From assembly GCF_018130615.1 (NCBI RefSeq), contig NZ_JAFCKB010000005.1, forward strand, positions 248,001 through 312,000: DNA of 64,000 nt, in the 5' to 3' direction. The DNA is from Bradyrhizobium manausense (GTDB lineage Bacteria; Pseudomonadota; Alphaproteobacteria; Rhizobiales; Xanthobacteraceae). Positions 9,591 to 19,179 of this stretch are shown piece by piece; position 1 is the first letter of the stretch; the number at the start of each line of letters is the position of its first letter. Below the pieces are notes generated by a model, which saw nothing but the letters and a program-made list of their open reading frames with translations, did no database searches and was not told the DNA's origin. Made by a program: the position numbers and the translations under genes.

Positions 9591-10895
9591 ATGCGGGCAG
9601 TTATCCGACGGGCTATCGGCGCGTCCTTGTTGACGGCTTGTCTTTTGGCGCTGACGGCCAGCCTCGGCATTGGCGTCGCCGCAGCGCAGACGACGCTTCG
9701 GATGACCTGGTATTCCGATGGCAACGAAGGCGAGGTGATGGCGGACCTTTTGCGCCGCTTCGAGGATAAGCACCCGGACATCCACGTTGTTCTCGACCAG
9801 GTGCCCTTCAAAGCCATCAACGAGAATCTTCCCGTGCAACTCGCCTCCGGTCAGGGCCCTGATATCGCCCGCGTCGCCGACATGGGCGGGCTGGCCCGCT
9901 ATATGCTCGACCTGCGTCCCTATCTGAAGGACGCCGCCTATTGGGAGGCGAATTACGGTCCTTTCCTGCAATGGATGCGGGTGCCGGGCGACACATCATC
10001 GATCCCCGGCTTCATGACTCAGCTCACCGTAACCGGTCCCTTCGTCAACAAGACGCTGTTCGAGCAGGCAGGCGTGGCGATGCCGGGGCCGAAAGCGACC
10101 TGGGAGAACTGGGCGAAAGCGACGAAAGAGGTGGCGGCCAAGGTGCAGGCGCCGTTTCCGATCGCGTTCGACCGTTCCGGCCATCGCTTCTTCGGTATGG
10201 CGATTTCGGAAGGCGCCGCCGTGTTTGACGACAAGGGAAATCCGGCCGTGATCGACGATGGGTTCAAGCGCGCGGCCAAGTTGATCTTTGACTGGCACAA
10301 CAGCGGCGTGATGTCGAAGGAGCTGTGGGGTTCGGTCGCGGGAGCGACCTACCGCGGCGCCAACGAGGAATTCAAGAATGCCCAGGTCGTCATGTATGAA
10401 TCGGGCTCCTGGCAGATCAGCCAGTTCGACAAGACGATTGGAGCGGCCTTCGACTGGGTGGCGGTGCCGACACCTTGCGGGCCGGCGAATTGCTCCGGCA
10501 TGCCCGGCGGCGCCGCGCTGGTCGGCATCAAGTCGACCAAGCACCCCGAAGAGGTCGCGCGCGTGCTCGATTACCTCGCGAGCGAGGACGTCGTTGCCGA
10601 GTTCTACGCGCGTTCGCTGTTCGTGCCGGGCCATCTTGGTCTCGCCCGCAAGGGCCTCGATTACAAGGACGCCTCGCCGGTGGCGAATGCCGCGCTCAAG
10701 GTGTTCAGCGATGGCGTCAACCAGCTCGCCCCGGCGGCCAATCAGTTGCAGGGTTATCCGGCGAGCCGTGTGATCCTCAACGCGGTGATCAGCCGACTGG
10801 GACAGGCGGTCTCCGGTGAGATTACCCTTGACGACTCCTACAAGCGTATCGCGGGCGACATCGAGCAACAGCTCGCCGAACGCAACAAGAAGTAG
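9591..10895 (+). CDS. Sugar ABC transporter substrate-binding protein (first system)
   Basis: 434 residues of the solute-binding protein family 1 (UgpB/MalE type). A signal peptide runs to about residue 32 (ALTASLGIGVAAAQ) and the mature protein starts TTLRMTWYSDGNEGEVM. LASGQGPDIARV and VMYESGSWQISQF are typical family segments. A GGGAGAG ribosome site lies just before ATG 9591. It is the first gene of an operon continuing with two permeases, an ATPase and a GH31 glycosidase, so an oligosaccharide or glycoside is the likely ligand. Confidence 0.9.
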   Translation: MRAVIRRAIGASLLTACLLALTASLGIGVAAAQTTLRMTWYSDGNEGEVMADLLRRFEDKHPDIHVVLDQVPFKAINENLPVQLASGQGPDIARVADMGGLARYMLDLRPYLKDAAYWEANYGPFLQWMRVPGDTSSIPGFMTQLTVTGPFVNKTLFEQAGVAMPGPKATWENWAKATKEVAAKVQAPFPIAFDRSGHRFFGMAISEGAAVFDDKGNPAVIDDGFKRAAKLIFDWHNSGVMSKELWGSVAGATYRGANEEFKNAQVVMYESGSWQISQFDKTIGAAFDWVAVPTPCGPANCSGMPGGAALVGIKSTKHPEEVARVLDYLASEDVVAEFYARSLFVPGHLGLARKGLDYKDASPVANAALKVFSDGVNQLAPAANQLQGYPASRVILNAVISRLGQAVSGEITLDDSYKRIAGDIEQQLAERNKK

Positions 10896-10912
10896 GCCGG
10901 GCGCGCCGCGGC

Positions 10913-11950
10913 ATGATCGATTTGCCAGATGGCATCGGACTACAGGCCGTACCGACGGCCTCTCGTCTCGCGCGCTTGCGCCGGAGCGGCGCGACGATCC
11001 TCGGCGCCGTGTTGCGTCTCATCGACCGTCCGATGGGCTTGTTGCAGCGGCTGATCGGCGAGCGGCGAATGGTCTATGTCTTTCTGCTGCCGAACCTCGC
11101 CTTCTTTTCGCTTTTCGTCTTCGTTCCGCTTGCGATCGATCTTGCCTATTCGTTGACCGGCGGTGAGTCGCTGTTTCCTTCGCAACGCCCCTATGTCGGG
11201 ACCGAGCAGTACGCCTATCTGTTCGATTGCGGATCATTCTTCGATCCCGCCTCGTGCCGGGTCGATCATTTTTGGCGCGGTGTTGCCAACACGATGCGCT
11301 TCACCGTCTTCCAGCTCGTCTCCATGGTGACGTTCTCGCTCGTCACCGCGCTGGTCCTGAATATGCGGATTCGCGGCCGCGGCTTCTTCCGCGCCGTCTA
11401 TTTCTTTCCGGTCCTGTTGTCGCCGGTCGTTGTTGCGCTGGTCTGGAAATGGATCCTGCAACGCGACGGGTTGCTGAACGCGGGGCTCACCATGATCGGC
11501 GGTCAGAAGATCTTGTTCTTTGTCGACCCCGGCTGGGCGATGTTCTGGTCGGTGTTCGTCTCGGTCTGGGCGCACATGGGTTTCTATACGCTCATCCTGC
11601 TCGCGGGGTTGCAGGCCATTCCCGCCGATCTCTACGAGGCGGCTCAAATGGACGCCACGCCGCGCTGGCGTGTGCTCGTTCGGATCACGCTGCCGCTGCT
11701 CTGGCCGAACCTCATCGTGGTGATCGTGCTGGCGATGATCCGCGGCGTGCAGACGTTTGATGAGGTGTTCGTGCTGACCGGTGGCGGACCAGGCACCGCA
11801 ACCCTCATGATCGTGCAGTACATCTATGAGACCGCGTTTGCGAGCCAGGTGCAGAATTTCGGCCTCGCCGCGGCGGCGTCGATCGTGCTTGGTGTCGTGC
11901 TGTTCCTGCTCACGCTGGCGCAATTGTCGCGTACCCGGAGCGCGTCATGA
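10913..11950 (+). CDS. Sugar ABC transporter permease, MalF/UgpA type (first system)
   Basis: 345 residues with a charged N-terminal tail of about 50 residues and then six predicted membrane segments, starting at MVYVFLLPNLAFFSLFVFVPLA. The coupling-helix region around LYEAAQMDATPRWRVLVRITLPLLWP carries the EAA motif that contacts the ATPase. It starts 17 bases after the binding protein and its stop overlaps the start of the next permease (ATGA), as in a tightly coupled operon. Confidence 0.9.
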   Translation: MIDLPDGIGLQAVPTASRLARLRRSGATILGAVLRLIDRPMGLLQRLIGERRMVYVFLLPNLAFFSLFVFVPLAIDLAYSLTGGESLFPSQRPYVGTEQYAYLFDCGSFFDPASCRVDHFWRGVANTMRFTVFQLVSMVTFSLVTALVLNMRIRGRGFFRAVYFFPVLLSPVVVALVWKWILQRDGLLNAGLTMIGGQKILFFVDPGWAMFWSVFVSVWAHMGFYTLILLAGLQAIPADLYEAAQMDATPRWRVLVRITLPLLWPNLIVVIVLAMIRGVQTFDEVFVLTGGGPGTATLMIVQYIYETAFASQVQNFGLAAAASIVLGVVLFLLTLAQLSRTRSAS

Positions 11951-12996
11951 AGCCAATTCAGCTGCTGCGCGCTCGCCGTCGGAACGGGCATTGGCATTGG
12001 ACCGACATCGCCGCCTACGCCTATCTCGGGCTCGGCGTCGTGCTGATGTTCGGGCCTGTCATGTGGCTGGTGCTGTCCTCGTTCAAGACTCAGGCAAGCC
12101 TCCTGGAATTTCCGCCCTCGCTGCTGCCGCTGTCCCAGCAGGAGGTGCGCGTCGAGGGCTTTCCGCAGCCGTTGCCGCTCTTTGCAGCCACCCTCGACAA
12201 CGGCGAGCGTCGCGAGCTCGCGCAGATCAGGCGCATCGGGCTGATCGCCCAGATGGTCGATCCTGCCGACCCAAAACGGCAATATCGCGTGCCGACGGCC
12301 AGGCTCGCGCCGGTTCGGCACCTGAGTTTCGTGACTTCGAACTATACCGAGCCGCTTCAGAAATTCGCCTTCACTCGCTATCTGTGGAACTCGGTGTTCG
12401 TCACGACGATCGCAACGCTGATCACGCTGCTCATCAATTCGATGGCAGCCTATGCTCTCTCCATCTATGAATTCAGGGGCAAGACGATCGCCATGCTGAT
12501 GGTGATCGGGACGCTCATGATCCCGATCACCATCATCCTCGTGCCGGTTTATCTCGTCATCACCAAGCTGGGTCTCGTCAATTCGCTCTGGGCTGTCATT
12601 CTTCCGGGGGCTGCAACGCCTACGGGGGTATTCCTGTTGCGGCAGTACATGCTGACGCTGCCGCGCGACCTCATCGAGGCGGCGCGCATGGACAAAGCGA
12701 GCGAGTGGCAGATCTACTGGCGCATCGTGATGCCGTTGGCGGCTCCCGCTCTGGCGGTGCTCGCCATCTTCTCCATCATGTGGCGGTGGAACGAGTTTCT
12801 GTGGCCGCTCGCAGTGCTGACCCGGTCCGAATCCTTCACGCTGCAGATCGGGCTCAACGCCTTCCAGGGCGAGCTGCAGACGCAGTGGAATTATCTCTTG
12901 GCGATGACGGTGGTGTCGCTGGTCCCGGTGGCTCTCGTCTTCGTTTTTCTGCAACGCTTCATCGCCACCGGCATAGCCAATACGGGGATGAAATGA
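11947..12996 (+). CDS. Sugar ABC transporter permease, MalG/UgpE type (first system)
   Basis: 349 residues. The first membrane helix (YLGLGVVLMFGPVMWLVLSSF) is followed by an unusually long periplasmic insert of about 100 residues (to roughly residue 140) before the remaining five helices. The EAA loop is LIEAARMDKASEWQIYWRIVMPL. It overlaps the upstream permease by 4 bases. The insert resembles the periplasmic loops of some MalG relatives and may contact the binding protein, which is inference. Confidence 0.88.
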   Translation: MKPIQLLRARRRNGHWHWTDIAAYAYLGLGVVLMFGPVMWLVLSSFKTQASLLEFPPSLLPLSQQEVRVEGFPQPLPLFAATLDNGERRELAQIRRIGLIAQMVDPADPKRQYRVPTARLAPVRHLSFVTSNYTEPLQKFAFTRYLWNSVFVTTIATLITLLINSMAAYALSIYEFRGKTIAMLMVIGTLMIPITIILVPVYLVITKLGLVNSLWAVILPGAATPTGVFLLRQYMLTLPRDLIEAARMDKASEWQIYWRIVMPLAAPALAVLAIFSIMWRWNEFLWPLAVLTRSESFTLQIGLNAFQGELQTQWNYLLAMTVVSLVPVALVFVFLQRFIATGIANTGMK

Positions 12997-13012
12997 TGGC
13001 GAGGGTGTCGTC

Positions 13013-14086
13013 ATGGCTGGCTTGACTCTTCGGGACGTCCGCAAGGCTTACGGGACGGTCGCCGTGATCCACGGGGTTGATCTCGCGATCGCGGATGGCG
13101 AGTTCATCGTCTTCGTCGGCCCGTCCGGCTGCGGAAAGTCGACCCTGCTGCGCATCATCGCCGGGCTCGAAGATGTCACCGGCGGCGAGATTGCGATCGA
13201 TGGCCACGACGTCACGCGCGTGCCGGCCTCGGATCGCGGTCTTGCCATGGTTTTCCAGTCCTACGCGCTCTATCCGCATATGACGGTCTACCAGAACATG
13301 GCCTTCGCCCTCGAGAACATGGGTCTGGCGCGCGCCGAGATCGACGCCCGGGTGCGGCGCGCGGCCGGGATGCTGCGTCTCTCCGACTATCTCGAGCGCA
13401 AGCCGAAGGCGCTGTCGGGTGGCCAGCGCCAGCGGGTGGCCATCGGCCGGGCCATCGTGCGCGATCCGAAGATCTTCCTGCTCGACGAGCCGCTCTCCAA
13501 CCTCGATGCCGAGCTTCGAGTCGCGACCCGCAAGGAACTCGCGGCGCTGCACGCCGAGATCGGTGGGACCATGATCTACGTGACCCATGATCAGGTCGAA
13601 GCGATGACCATGGCCGACCGTATCGTGGTGCTGCGCGGCGGCCGCATCGAGCAGGTGGGTACGCCGCTCGATCTGTACAATCGGCCCGACAATCTCTTTG
13701 TCGCAGGCTTCATCGGTTCGCCGCGCATGAACCTGCTGCCGGTGCAGGTGGTGTCGCCGGGCCTGGTGCGCGTCGGCGAGGCCGGTGAGCCGATCAAGGT
13801 TGCGACGGGACCGCTCGCTACGGGCGCGTCTGCGACGCTCGGTGTACGCCCCGAGCATATCACGCTCGCCGACGGCGCGGCCGATCTGACAACCACCATC
13901 GACATCGTCGAACAGCTCGGCGGCGATACGTATTTCTATGCGAGCGCGCCCGGTCTGCCGCAGATCACGGTGCGACAGAACGGGCAGGCGCTGCGGGGGC
14001 GCGGCGAGACTCTCCCGGTTCGCTTCGAGCCGGCCCACCTTCATCTGTTCGATGCCGAAGGGGCCGCGGTACGGCCCGGTGTCTGA
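13013..14086 (+). CDS. Sugar ABC transporter ATP-binding protein (UgpC/MsmK type)
   Basis: 357 residues with Walker A GPSGCGKST, Q-loop FQSYALYPHM, signature LSGGQRQRVAIGRA, Walker B IFLLDEP and the switch His in YVTHDQVEAM. A C-terminal TOBE/MalK-like regulatory domain follows (about 235-357). GCGAGGG lies 6 bases before ATG 13013. It energises the two permeases upstream. As the only sugar-type ATPase in the window, it could also serve the second sugar system at 17912-20962, which has none; family members such as MsmK are known to be shared. Confidence 0.92.
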   Translation: MAGLTLRDVRKAYGTVAVIHGVDLAIADGEFIVFVGPSGCGKSTLLRIIAGLEDVTGGEIAIDGHDVTRVPASDRGLAMVFQSYALYPHMTVYQNMAFALENMGLARAEIDARVRRAAGMLRLSDYLERKPKALSGGQRQRVAIGRAIVRDPKIFLLDEPLSNLDAELRVATRKELAALHAEIGGTMIYVTHDQVEAMTMADRIVVLRGGRIEQVGTPLDLYNRPDNLFVAGFIGSPRMNLLPVQVVSPGLVRVGEAGEPIKVATGPLATGASATLGVRPEHITLADGAADLTTTIDIVEQLGGDTYFYASAPGLPQITVRQNGQALRGRGETLPVRFEPAHLHLFDAEGAAVRPGV

Positions 14087-14134
14087 ATCACGCAGGTCCA
14101 TAACGACCAGCGATCAATAATGGAGTGATGAGAC

Positions 14135-16486
14135 ATGAAAGCCCTGGTTGAGGGCCGCTATCGCGGTTACGAGGGCGGAGCCGCGGTGTTCGAGGTTGGG
14201 GAGGGCGTCACCATCGCGGTCCGCATTCTCGAGGGTGATCTCGGCCGGGTGACGCTGCGCCGTGCTGGCGGCTTTCGGCTGGATCGGGGCTGGTCGTTGG
14301 CGCCTGGTGGCATCGAGCCGCCTTATGAGGGACGCAACCGCGACGATTTGTCGGGCTTCGCCAATCCGGCGGTAACGGTCACGCCGGGCGACGGCATCGT
14401 CACTGTTGCGGCAGCCGGGCTGACCGCCGAGGTTAGGCTCCGCCCGTTCGGCATTGCCTGGCGCCGCGCCGGCGATGCCCAGCCGTTTCTGCGCGACCGG
14501 CCGACCCAAGCCTATTTCATCTCCAACAAGACTCCGGCCATCGCCCATATGATGGCGCGGCATCCTGACGAGAGACATTATGGCCTTGGCGACAAGGCCG
14601 GCCCGCTGGATCGTACGGGACGGCGCTTTGCCATCGACGCGGTGGATCCTTGTGGTTTCGATGCCGAACTGAGCGATCCCCTCTATAAGATGCTGCCGTT
14701 CGTCATCGTCGACGGGCCGCAGGGTGCGCATGGCATCTTCTATGACAATCTTGCCACCGGATCTGTCGATCTCGGCTGCACGATCGACAATTATCACGGC
14801 ACGTTCAGGTCCTATCATGCCGACGATGGCGACCTCGATTTCTACGTGCTCGCGGGGCCAACGCTGCACGAAGTCACGCGCCGTTTCTCCTGGCTCACCG
14901 GCGGCCAGGCCTTCGCACCGCGCTGGTCCTACGGCTTCGGTGTTACATCGATGGCGATTGCGGATGCGCCCGACGCCGATCGGCGGGTGACGGACTTCAT
15001 CGCCGACTGCCGCCGCCACGCCATCCGTTGCGACAGCTTCCATTTCGGCTCCGGCTACACCTCGATCGGCTCGCGCCGCTACGTGTTCAACTGGAACTAC
15101 GACAAGTTTCCCGATCCATCGGCGACCATGACGCGGCTGGTCGAAGCGGGCATGCAGCCGGTGACCAACATCAAGCCGTGCCTGCTCGACGATCATCCGC
15201 GGCTCGACGAGGCCATCGACTCCGGCATCCTGGTGAAGGATGGCGTGACGGGCGCTCCGGCGGTCGCGCAGTTCTGGGACGGAGTGGGTTTTCATGTCGA
15301 CTTCACCAATCCCGATGGGCGCCGGTGGTGGCGTGCGGGCATCGAGCATGCGCTGCTCGATCACGGCGTCGTTTCCATGTGGAACGACAACAATGAGTTC
15401 GAGATCTGGGATGAGGACGCGATCTGTGCCGGAGACGGCCGCCCCTTTGCCCAGGCACTGGGACGGCCGGCGCAGCCATTGTTAATGACGAAGCTGTCGT
15501 TCCAGGCGCAGGCGGAGCGATCGCCGTTGCGGCGGCCTTATGTCATTACCCGCGGCGGGCCGGCAGGGCTTGCGCGCTATGGTCAGACCTGGTCGGGCGA
15601 CAACGCAACGGCCTGGAAGACGCTGCGCTTCAATCTCACCCAGGGTCTCAACATGAGCCTCTCCGGGCTGTTCAGCATCGGGCATGATGTCGGCGGCTTC
15701 CATGGTCCGAAGCCAAGTCCCGAGTTGCTCTGCCGTTTCGCCGAGTTCTGTGCACTCTGGCCGCGCATGGTGATGAACTCCTGGAACGATGACGGCTCGG
15801 TGACCCTGCCCTGGATGTACGCGGATGCGCTGCCGCAGGTGCGCGCGGCAATCGCGCTGCGTCATCGGTTGTTGCCCTATCTCTACACGCAGATGTGGCG
15901 CGCCAGCCGCGACCATGAGCCCGCGATCCGCCCGCTGTTCTGGGATTTCCCTGATGATGCAGCGGTGCGGGGCGTCGAGGATGCCTTCATGCTCGGCCCC
16001 GATCTGCTCGTCGCTCCCGTGCTCGAGGAGGGCGCTTTCGAACGCTGCGTTCGATTGCCCGCGCACGACGGCGGCTGGTACGACTGGCACGACGGCCGGC
16101 GCTTCGCCGGCGGTGAGATGGTGCAGGTCGCTGCGCCCTTGGGACGCTTGCCTCTGTTCGTCCGCGGCGGCAGCATGATTCCGGTCGTTGACATCGACGC
16201 GACCGGCCGTCAGGGCGACCGGTCGCTCGTGATATTCGGTGCGCCGGTGATGCACTCCACTGCCGACCTCTATGAGGACGATGGGGATACGGCGGCCTGG
16301 CGCACCGATGCGCTGGTTCTGACCTTCCACCTTCGTCGCAGCGCCACCGGCCTGGAACTGACGGGAATGGCGCAGGGCAGCTTCCAGCCGGATTTCGAGC
16401 GGCTGCAGGTGAAGGGGGTGGGAGTGACGGAACCCTTGTCCATCGGCTCACTCGAAGGCCCCGTCGCCCTGAAGCCCGGCGATTGA
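14135..16486 (+). CDS. Glycoside hydrolase family 31 (alpha-glucosidase/alpha-xylosidase type)
   Basis: 783 residues with the GH31 layout: N-terminal beta-sandwich, (beta/alpha)8 barrel and distal beta domains. The nucleophile Asp is in MWNDNNEFEIWD and the acid/base Asp in the QTWSGDNATAWKTL segment; HYGLGDKAGPLDRTG is the usual N-terminal substrate loop. There is no signal peptide, so it should act in the cytoplasm on an imported glycoside, consistent with its place after the ABC importer genes. Exact sugar specificity cannot be read from the sequence. Confidence 0.88.
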   Translation: MKALVEGRYRGYEGGAAVFEVGEGVTIAVRILEGDLGRVTLRRAGGFRLDRGWSLAPGGIEPPYEGRNRDDLSGFANPAVTVTPGDGIVTVAAAGLTAEVRLRPFGIAWRRAGDAQPFLRDRPTQAYFISNKTPAIAHMMARHPDERHYGLGDKAGPLDRTGRRFAIDAVDPCGFDAELSDPLYKMLPFVIVDGPQGAHGIFYDNLATGSVDLGCTIDNYHGTFRSYHADDGDLDFYVLAGPTLHEVTRRFSWLTGGQAFAPRWSYGFGVTSMAIADAPDADRRVTDFIADCRRHAIRCDSFHFGSGYTSIGSRRYVFNWNYDKFPDPSATMTRLVEAGMQPVTNIKPCLLDDHPRLDEAIDSGILVKDGVTGAPAVAQFWDGVGFHVDFTNPDGRRWWRAGIEHALLDHGVVSMWNDNNEFEIWDEDAICAGDGRPFAQALGRPAQPLLMTKLSFQAQAERSPLRRPYVITRGGPAGLARYGQTWSGDNATAWKTLRFNLTQGLNMSLSGLFSIGHDVGGFHGPKPSPELLCRFAEFCALWPRMVMNSWNDDGSVTLPWMYADALPQVRAAIALRHRLLPYLYTQMWRASRDHEPAIRPLFWDFPDDAAVRGVEDAFMLGPDLLVAPVLEEGAFERCVRLPAHDGGWYDWHDGRRFAGGEMVQVAAPLGRLPLFVRGGSMIPVVDIDATGRQGDRSLVIFGAPVMHSTADLYEDDGDTAAWRTDALVLTFHLRRSATGLELTGMAQGSFQPDFERLQVKGVGVTEPLSIGSLEGPVALKPGD

Positions 16487-16504
16487 AGAGGTTGCTTCGC
16501 GCCG

Positions 16505-16864
16505 TCAGCTCGACGCGCGTCGAGCCGCGATCGCTGTCATCTCGAGCTTGACGCCGGGGCCGAGGTCGGCAACCCCGATGACTGCGCGCGCCGGCAGAGA
16601 CGCCTCCGCGAAGCAGGCTTTCCAGGCCGTATTGAATGCGGCCTTCTCGCTGAGTTTTGTCACGAAGATCGTCACCTGCAGGACATGGGAGCGGTCCGAT
16701 CCCAGGGTTTCCAGCAAGCGCGACAACTGGCCAAGTACATCACTTGCCTGGCCCGCCATATCGAGGCTGGTGTCCTCAGGAACAATCCCGCCGATGTAGA
16801 GCACGCCATTATGCTCGACAACTTCGTGAAGCAATCCCTCATAGGGTAGGACGCGCTTGATCAT
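16505..16864 (-). CDS. RidA/YjgF/YER057c family protein
   Basis: 119 residues of the small trimeric RidA fold, which hydrolyses reactive enamines/imines or related intermediates. Arg in LPARAVIGVADLG and Glu in VKLEMTAIAA match the positions usually lining the active site. ATG 16864 gives the family N-terminus; the frame is open 24 codons further. It ends 18 bases from the convergent GH31 gene, and an SDR gene lies upstream on the same strand 123 bases away. Confidence 0.85.
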   Translation of the reverse strand: MIKRVLPYEGLLHEVVEHNGVLYIGGIVPEDTSLDMAGQASDVLGQLSRLLETLGSDRSHVLQVTIFVTKLSEKAAFNTAWKACFAEASLPARAVIGVADLGPGVKLEMTAIAARRASS

Positions 16865-16987
16865 GGTGCCACCTTGGACGTTGCCGGTACGACGAGACGT
16901 TTGCCGGAATAGCCGCTGAACCTTTCCGCAAGTCAACCCGCGGACGCGTCACAGCTTGGAATTGGCGCGCCCGCCATCCTCAAGGCA

Positions 16988-17746
16988 TCACACCCATCCA
17001 CCATCGACGATGTAATGCTGGGCCGTACAGGCGGAGGCCTCTTCGGAGGCAAGAAAGACGGTGAATTTCGCGACCTCGTCCGGGACCAGCCTGCGCTTCA
17101 GGCACTGTCGCTGCTGCAGTTCGATCTCGCCGGCCGGCGTCATCCATTTCTCGAGTTGACGCTCGGTCATGATCCAACCCGGCGCGATCGCGTTCACGCG
17201 GATATTGTAGGGACCGTAGTCACGTGCCAGCGAGCGCGTCAAACCGATCACGCCTGATTTGCTGGCGGTGTAGGCAGCCATGCCGCCTTGTCCGGCGATC
17301 CACGACACCGAGCCGAAATTGATGATGGCGCCGGCGTTTGCCGCCTTCATGTCCGGCAGCACGGCTTGCGAGGCGAAGAACTGGTGCTTCAGATTCACTG
17401 CGATGCGGTCGTCCCAATAGTCCGGCGTCATCTCCTCGGTTTTGTGCCGTTCATCATGCGCGGCGTTGTTGATCAGGATGTTGATCGCGCCGTGCGCCTT
17501 GCGCGCCTCCGCCACGCCGGCGCGCAGCGCGGGGATGTCGGTCAGGTCGACGCGCTGGAAATGCGCAGCCAGTCCCCGATCGGATAGCTCGCGCGCCAGG
17601 CGTTGTCCCTCTTCGACCTTGATGTCGAAGAACACCACCTTGGATTTCTGCTCCGCGAAGTGCCGCACGATTGCGGCGCCAATTCCCGCTGCGCCTCCGG
17701 TGACGAGCACGACCTTGCCGGCGAGGTCGGAATAGATGGCAGCCAT
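16988..17746 (-). CDS. SDR-family oxidoreductase
   Basis: 252 residues of a classical short-chain dehydrogenase. It has TGGAAGIG (residues 16-23) for NAD(P) binding, ILINNAAHDE, the catalytic Ser in NFGSVSWIAG, YTASK for Tyr/Lys and the C-terminal YIVDGGWV. The much longer open frame to 18730 is an artefact antisense to the binding-protein gene. ATG 17746 has GGGAG upstream. It is divergent from the second sugar-importer operon, so it is likely a sugar dehydrogenase of the same pathway, by context only. Confidence 0.88.
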   Translation of the reverse strand: MAAIYSDLAGKVVLVTGGAAGIGAAIVRHFAEQKSKVVFFDIKVEEGQRLARELSDRGLAAHFQRVDLTDIPALRAGVAEARKAHGAINILINNAAHDERHKTEEMTPDYWDDRIAVNLKHQFFASQAVLPDMKAANAGAIINFGSVSWIAGQGGMAAYTASKSGVIGLTRSLARDYGPYNIRVNAIAPGWIMTERQLEKWMTPAGEIELQQRQCLKRRLVPDEVAKFTVFLASEEASACTAQHYIVDGGWV

Positions 17747-17911
17747 GGGCAACTCCCAGTTTGTTGCGGGCGGCGCGACGGGCCGCCCCGACTCTTTTCC
17801 CGACCTTATCCATTCCCTTCGTGAGGTGCATAGGTCAGAATTTGTGTTGCGTACCTCAAAAATTGAAGGCAGGATTGCAGCCAAAGAATAAGAGCCTGTT
17901 GGGAGGATGAG
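17747..17911. promoter_or_regulatory. Divergent promoter region between SDR and second sugar importer
   Basis: 165 bases between divergent starts. It holds a GC-rich inverted repeat (17768-17774 with 17782-17788, GGGCGGC/GCCGCCC) and two opposed arms TGAGGTGC (17822-17829) and GTACCTCA (17851-17858). I see no LacI-like palindrome with a central CG comparable to the one at 9536, so the site of the second LacI regulator remains unassigned. Confidence 0.4.
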
Positions 17912-19177
17912 ATGAGACTGCTCAAGAAGCTGGGACTCGCCGCTGCCGCATGCCTGTTTGGCGCCAACGTCGCCGCAGCCGATACCACGGTAAAATGGCT
18001 GCACATCGAGGTTAATCCGGCCCAGGTGAAGGTCTGGGAGGAGGTCGCGCGTGCCTATGAGGCGTCGCATCCCGGCGTCAAGGTCGAGATGCAGTTCCTC
18101 GAGAACGAGGCCTACAAGGCCAAGCTGCCGACCATCCTGCAATCCAAGGACCGGCCGCACATCATCTATAGTTGGGCCGGCGGCGTCCTGAAGACGCAGA
18201 TCGAGGCCGGTGTTCTCGAAGACATCACCGATTCTGTGAAGAGCGGCGGCTATAGCGACACGATCGCACCGGCGGCGCTCGCCGCCTTCACCCAGAACGG
18301 CCACGTCTTTGGACTTCCGATCGCACTGTCGCAGGTCGGCTTCCTCTACAACAAGGATTTGATGGCCAAGGGTCACGTCGATGCAAGCAAGATCAAGACA
18401 TGGGACGATCTGCTCGGCGCGGTGAAAACGCTGAAGGCCGCGGGTGTTACGCCGATTGTGGTTGGCGGCGCCGACAAATGGCCGCTGCACTTCTACTGGA
18501 CGCATCTCGCAGTGCGCATTGGCGGCAAGGCTGCCTTCGATGCAGCGCTGAAGGGTGAGAACGGCGGCTTCGCCGGCGAGACCTTCCAGAAGTCCGGTGA
18601 GCTGTTCAAGCAGCTCGTCGACCTGCAGCCGTTCCAGAACGGCTTCCTCGGCTTCAAGAACCCGCAGGCCGTCGGCTATTTCGGTGACGGCAAGGCCGCG
18701 ATGACCCTCGCCATCTCGTCCTTCTATCACACCCAGCGCGCGCTTGCCGCTGACAAGGTCGGTCTCGCCGACGACAAGCTCGGCTGGTTCGATTTTCCGG
18801 TCGTACCCGGCGGCAAGGGCGAGCCGTCAGACACGCTCGGCGGCATCACCGGTTGGCTGATCACCAAGGGGGCGCCCAAGGAGGCCACCGACTTCCTCAA
18901 GTTCTTTATCTCCAAGGACGTGCAGGCGCGGCTCGCCGCCGGCAACTTCATCGTTCCCGTCGTCAAGGGCGGCGAGGCCGGCCTCAACAGTGCTTTCATG
19001 AAGCAGATCGCGGCCAATCTGGCGAAGTCGAATTATCATCAGAACTTCTATGACCAGAGCCTCGGCCCGTCGGTCGGCCGCGTCGTGAACGACGTCACCG
19101 CGGAGATCGCCGGTGGCAGCATGAGCCCGCAGGACGCTGCGAAGGCGATCGAAGCAGCGTACAAGCAGGGCAACTGA
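17912..19177 (+). CDS. Sugar ABC transporter substrate-binding protein (second system)
   Basis: 421 residues, solute-binding protein family 1. The signal peptide is MRLLKKLGLAAAACLFGANV ending at about AAA-D (residue 23-24). The mature part has HIEVNPAQVKVWEEVARAYE, the ligand segment PHIIYSWAGGVLKTQIEAG and SFYHTQRALAADK. GGGAGGATGAG gives a strong ribosome site. It heads an operon with two permeases, a Gfo/Idh/MocA enzyme, a ThuA-like protein and a LacI regulator, so a carbohydrate or polyol ligand is likely. Confidence 0.9.
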   Translation: MRLLKKLGLAAAACLFGANVAAADTTVKWLHIEVNPAQVKVWEEVARAYEASHPGVKVEMQFLENEAYKAKLPTILQSKDRPHIIYSWAGGVLKTQIEAGVLEDITDSVKSGGYSDTIAPAALAAFTQNGHVFGLPIALSQVGFLYNKDLMAKGHVDASKIKTWDDLLGAVKTLKAAGVTPIVVGGADKWPLHFYWTHLAVRIGGKAAFDAALKGENGGFAGETFQKSGELFKQLVDLQPFQNGFLGFKNPQAVGYFGDGKAAMTLAISSFYHTQRALAADKVGLADDKLGWFDFPVVPGGKGEPSDTLGGITGWLITKGAPKEATDFLKFFISKDVQARLAAGNFIVPVVKGGEAGLNSAFMKQIAANLAKSNYHQNFYDQSLGPSVGRVVNDVTAEIAGGSMSPQDAAKAIEAAYKQGN

Positions 19178-19179
19178 CG

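Noticed and set aside
16988-18730. 580-codon reading of the SDR gene
   Set aside because: Only the last 252 codons are SDR. The rest is antisense to the sugar-binding protein, and the proper start with a ribosome site is at 17746.
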